This document shows positions 14,727 to 14,749 of a stretch of 14,749 nucleotides of DNA, one piece after another; within the stretch, counting starts at the first letter, position 1; the number at the start of each line of letters is the position of its first letter. The translations under genes were made by a program, and so were the position numbers. The DNA lies in assembly GCA_003453215.1 (NCBI GenBank), contig DMMB01000049.1, positions 15,794-30,542 on the forward strand, in the 5' to 3' direction. Source of the stretch: Oscillospiraceae bacterium. Lineage in GTDB: Bacteria > Bacillota > Clostridia > Oscillospirales > Ruminococcaceae. A model generated the notes under the pieces. That model did no database searches and had not been told where the DNA came from. It saw only the letters and a program-made list of their open reading frames with translations.

Positions 14727-14749
14727 ACCGGCTTCAAGCCGCAGGCTAT

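Noticed and set aside
14730..14742. Short palindrome CGGCTTCAAGCCG at the window end
   Set aside because: Too short to interpret, and the following context is outside the window.

Overview
The window carries the 3' part of a division and cell wall (dcw) cluster plus the adjoining amino-sugar supply genes of a GC-rich Gram-positive bacterium. A member of the Clostridia, perhaps Oscillospirales-like, fits best. The grounds are strong AGGAGG-type ribosome binding sites, a spoVG gene, DivIB in place of a proteobacterial FtsQ, a self-cleaving glmS ribozyme, and a MurE with the DNPR motif of meso-diaminopimelate-adding enzymes. No genus can be fixed by reading alone.

Layout: bases 1-9369 (+ strand) hold murE (5' end cut off by the window), murF, mraY, ftsW/spoVE-type SEDS glycosyltransferase, murG, murA, divIB (ftsQ) and ftsZ. 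The genes from murE to murG are tightly packed or overlapping. A candidate promoter precedes murA, a good extended -10 promoter precedes ftsZ, and a strong terminator ends ftsZ. murD and ftsA, both common in such clusters, are absent from this stretch. galE (9468-10487, +) follows with its own promoter. A bidirectional terminator separates it from glmS (10541-12361, - strand). The 456 bases between glmS and spoVG hold the glmS promoter, the ribozyme, a further structured leader of about 220 nt and the spoVG terminator. spoVG (12818-13117, -) and murC (13305-14684, +) are divergently transcribed from a 187-bp region with a clear murC promoter. A terminator follows murC.

Functionally the genes form one pathway. 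GlmS makes glucosamine-6-phosphate, the precursor of UDP-GlcNAc. MurA starts UDP-MurNAc synthesis, and MurC, MurE and MurF add the stem peptide. MraY and MurG build lipid I and lipid II. FtsW polymerises the glycan at the septum organised by FtsZ and DivIB. GalE links UDP-sugar pools to surface polysaccharides.

I see no mobile element, CRISPR array, tRNA or rRNA, and no defence-type or otherwise unknown gene cassette. The most interesting unexplained signal is non-coding. Downstream of the glmS ribozyme lies a closed multi-branched RNA element, plus a hairpin that hides part of the glmS Shine-Dalgarno sequence and whose loop is complementary to a loop of that upstream element. A second point is the unusual FtsZ C-terminus together with no ftsA in the cluster.
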